17,223 bases of DNA, taken from positions 1-17,223 of the forward strand of contig JBOGEB010000080.1 of assembly GCA_050743125.1 (NCBI GenBank), in the 5' to 3' direction. This document shows positions 16,193 to 17,223 of this stretch, piece by piece (position 1 is the stretch's first letter; the number at the start of each line of letters is the position of its first letter). The notes beneath the pieces were generated by a model that saw nothing but the letters and a program-made list of their open reading frames with translations, made no database searches and was not told the DNA's origin. The DNA is from JBOGEB01 sp050743125. GTDB lineage: Bacteria > Actinomycetota > Nitriliruptoria > Euzebyales > Egibacteraceae. The position numbers were made by a program, and so were the translations under genes.

Positions 16193-16693
16193 ATGAATCT
16201 GATCGGTGTGCCGAAGTCACTTGAGCCGCGGTCGTCAGCATCGACCGTGGGGCCGGTGTCGTCCACCGACGGACACCACTTCACGCTGACCGGCGGGGCC
16301 ACCGTCGAACAGCTCGCCGATACCGCCTTAGTGCCGCTGTCGGTGATCCTGCAGGTCACCAAGCGGTGCAACTTCGACTGCTCGTTCTGCTCGGAGACCC
16401 TGCAGCTGCCCGACCCCACAATGAAGGAACTCGACGGGATCCGAGCGAACCTCGGCGGCGTAACGCGCGTGTTCCTGTCCGGCGGGGAGCCGCTGCTGCG
16501 CCGCGACTTCGGCGACGTCGTCGACCTGTACGCCGAGTTCATCCTCGGCATTCCCACCAACGCCACCCGCGGGCTGCAGCACGCGAAGAGCCTGGTGGGC
16601 AAGGTCGCGTTCGTCAACGTCGGCCTGGAAGGCCCGCGGTCGACGACGAACCGGGTCCGCGGGGACTACGACCAAGTGCTTGGGCATAAATAA
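16193..16693 (+). pseudogene. Radical SAM protein, N-terminal half, truncated by an inserted element
   Basis: From ATG 16193, preceded by GGGAGGAG, 166 residues encode the first half of a radical SAM enzyme. The cluster motif is CNFDCSFC (59-66, CX3CX2C), which binds the [4Fe-4S] cluster that cleaves S-adenosylmethionine. The SAM-binding strand is FLSGGEPLLRRDF (94-106), and later blocks GIPTNATRGL and FVNVGLEGPRSTT are also of this fold. The protein ends abruptly at QVLGHK, because AAATAACG, the end of an inserted element, supplies the TAA stop. Radical SAM enzymes are normally 300-450 residues, so about half the barrel is missing. Remnants of the C-terminal part reappear at 16970-17223. The substrate is unknown; a divergent HTH-TPR regulator suggests a specialised, regulated pathway. 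Confidence 0.85.
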
Positions 16694-16949
16694 CGTTGCT
16701 GTTTTCCCGCTGTGCAGTGACACGGCGCGCCGGCGCCGCACGCCTCGAGCGCGTGCCGGCCGCTGGTCGCAGCGACCCCCGCCGCGTCCGCCTGCAGCTG
16801 ACCCAGCGTCATCGTGAGCGTCCCATTTTGACTGTGCGTGATGCGTGTCAGCGCTGTGGCCAGGAATCGTCCTATGGCCAGGATCCGTCACGCATGCGTG
16901 ACGAACCCTGGCCACAAGGGCGAACACCGCCCAAACGACAACGTTATTT
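16688..16949. mobile_element. About 262-bp MITE-like element with terminal inverted repeats
   Basis: The 17-bp ends AAATAACGTTGCTGTTT (16688-16704) and, on the other strand, AAATAACGTTGTCGTTT (16949-16933) match at 15 positions, including an unbroken outer 11. Inside are a perfect 18-bp palindrome CGTCACGCATGCGTGACG (16886-16903), flanking arms TGTGGCCAGG (16855-16864) and CCTGGCCACA (16907-16916), and a 15-bp near-direct repeat (16857-16871 and 16875-16889). No full transposase fits. Short frames from the interior read KQQRYL into the left end and KRQRYF into the right end, perhaps remnants of coding sequence. No clear target duplication is seen; a deletion of host sequence may have removed it. 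Confidence 0.65.
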
Positions 16950-16969
16950 CAACCCGGGTCCCAAGTGAT

Positions 16970-17223
16970 GAGCGGAGTACGGGCGTTCCTCGACCACGGC
17001 CTGCCGACCTGTTCGAGCCGCTGGGCAACCTGTCGCACGAGCCGGTCACCGCGATCTGGGCGCGGTACCGGTTCAAGCACAACCACTTCGCCAAGCACCT
17101 CGGCGCGAGCATCCGCACCCTGTCCCGCAGCGCCCCGGTCGCCCCTGGGGGCGGCGGTGCGTGAGTACACCAACCTGGCTTGGCCAGAGGCGCCGTTCGG
17201 CGCCGATCAGCGGCCGTTCGGCA
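16970..17223 (+). pseudogene. C-terminal remnant of the radical SAM gene, frameshifted, runs off right edge
   Basis: Downstream of the inserted element the plus strand reads PADLFEPLGNLSHEPVTAIW and ARYRFKHNHFAKHLGASIRT (about 17000-17120). After a shift near 17140 another frame gives VREYTNLAWPEAPFGAD to the window end. The xLxPLGNL-x-x-EP-x-x-x-IW block is typical of the C-terminal region of radical SAM proteins that process peptides or other substrates. Between it and the N-terminal fragment roughly 130 codons are missing, so a deletion accompanied or followed the insertion. Just before 17000, RAFLDHG in another frame may be the preceding strand, implying a second frameshift. No cysteine-rich SPASM motif is visible. 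Confidence 0.6.

Noticed and set aside
16838..16968. Reading frames inside the second element (for example RDACQRCGQE), considered as a zinc-ribbon peptide
   Set aside because: The frames cross palindromes and terminal repeats and have no start with a ribosome site; better explained as element sequence.

Overview
The window is high-GC DNA. Its gene order (tilS-hpt-ftsH-folE-folP-[NTF2-like]-folB), SD-led housekeeping genes, leaderless toxin-antitoxin starts, MalT-like LuxR remnants and an HTH-TPR/radical SAM pair point to an actinobacterium (Actinomycetota). The long 390-residue dihydropteroate synthase hints at a lineage outside the best studied genera, but I cannot name it.

Layout. Bases 1-6642 (minus strand) hold a housekeeping cluster read right to left. 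It runs tilS (tRNA-Ile lysidine synthase), hpt (hypoxanthine phosphoribosyltransferase), ftsH (membrane AAA+ protease), folE (GTP cyclohydrolase I), folP (dihydropteroate synthase), a frameshifted NTF2/SnoaL-like pseudogene, and the start of folB, which runs off the left edge. The enzymes are intact and tightly packed; only the NTF2-like gene is broken.

Bases 6643-11030 are a decayed accessory zone rich in toxin-antitoxin (TA) modules. It has a pair of matched palindromes, a PIN-toxin fragment, two related LuxR (MalT-type) pseudogene tails flanking an intact MazEF-like pair, and a MNT-HEPN pair with intact nucleotidyltransferase but twice-frameshifted HEPN toxin. It ends with an intact VapBC pair. 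Several TA starts look leaderless (a TAnnnT-like box 6-7 nt before ATG).

Bases 11031-14244 carry nirB and nirD, the assimilatory NADH-nitrite reductase, ended by a strong hairpin shared with the convergent gene.

Bases 14245-17223 hold a divergent pair: an HTH-TPR regulator (minus) and a radical SAM enzyme (plus). Both are broken and both contain a short element with terminal inverted repeats. The first (about 170 bp) has 21-nt imperfect ends and a 3-bp direct repeat; removing 173 bp in silico restores the regulator reading frame exactly. The second (about 262 bp) has 17-nt ends, its end supplies the stop codon of the radical SAM fragment, and the enzyme's middle is missing. These look like non-autonomous (MITE-like) insertions and are the most interesting part of the window.

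Working picture: a conserved core operon next to a plastic region where TA modules persist, regulators decay, and small elements have knocked out a probably specialised regulator/radical SAM locus beside nirBD.
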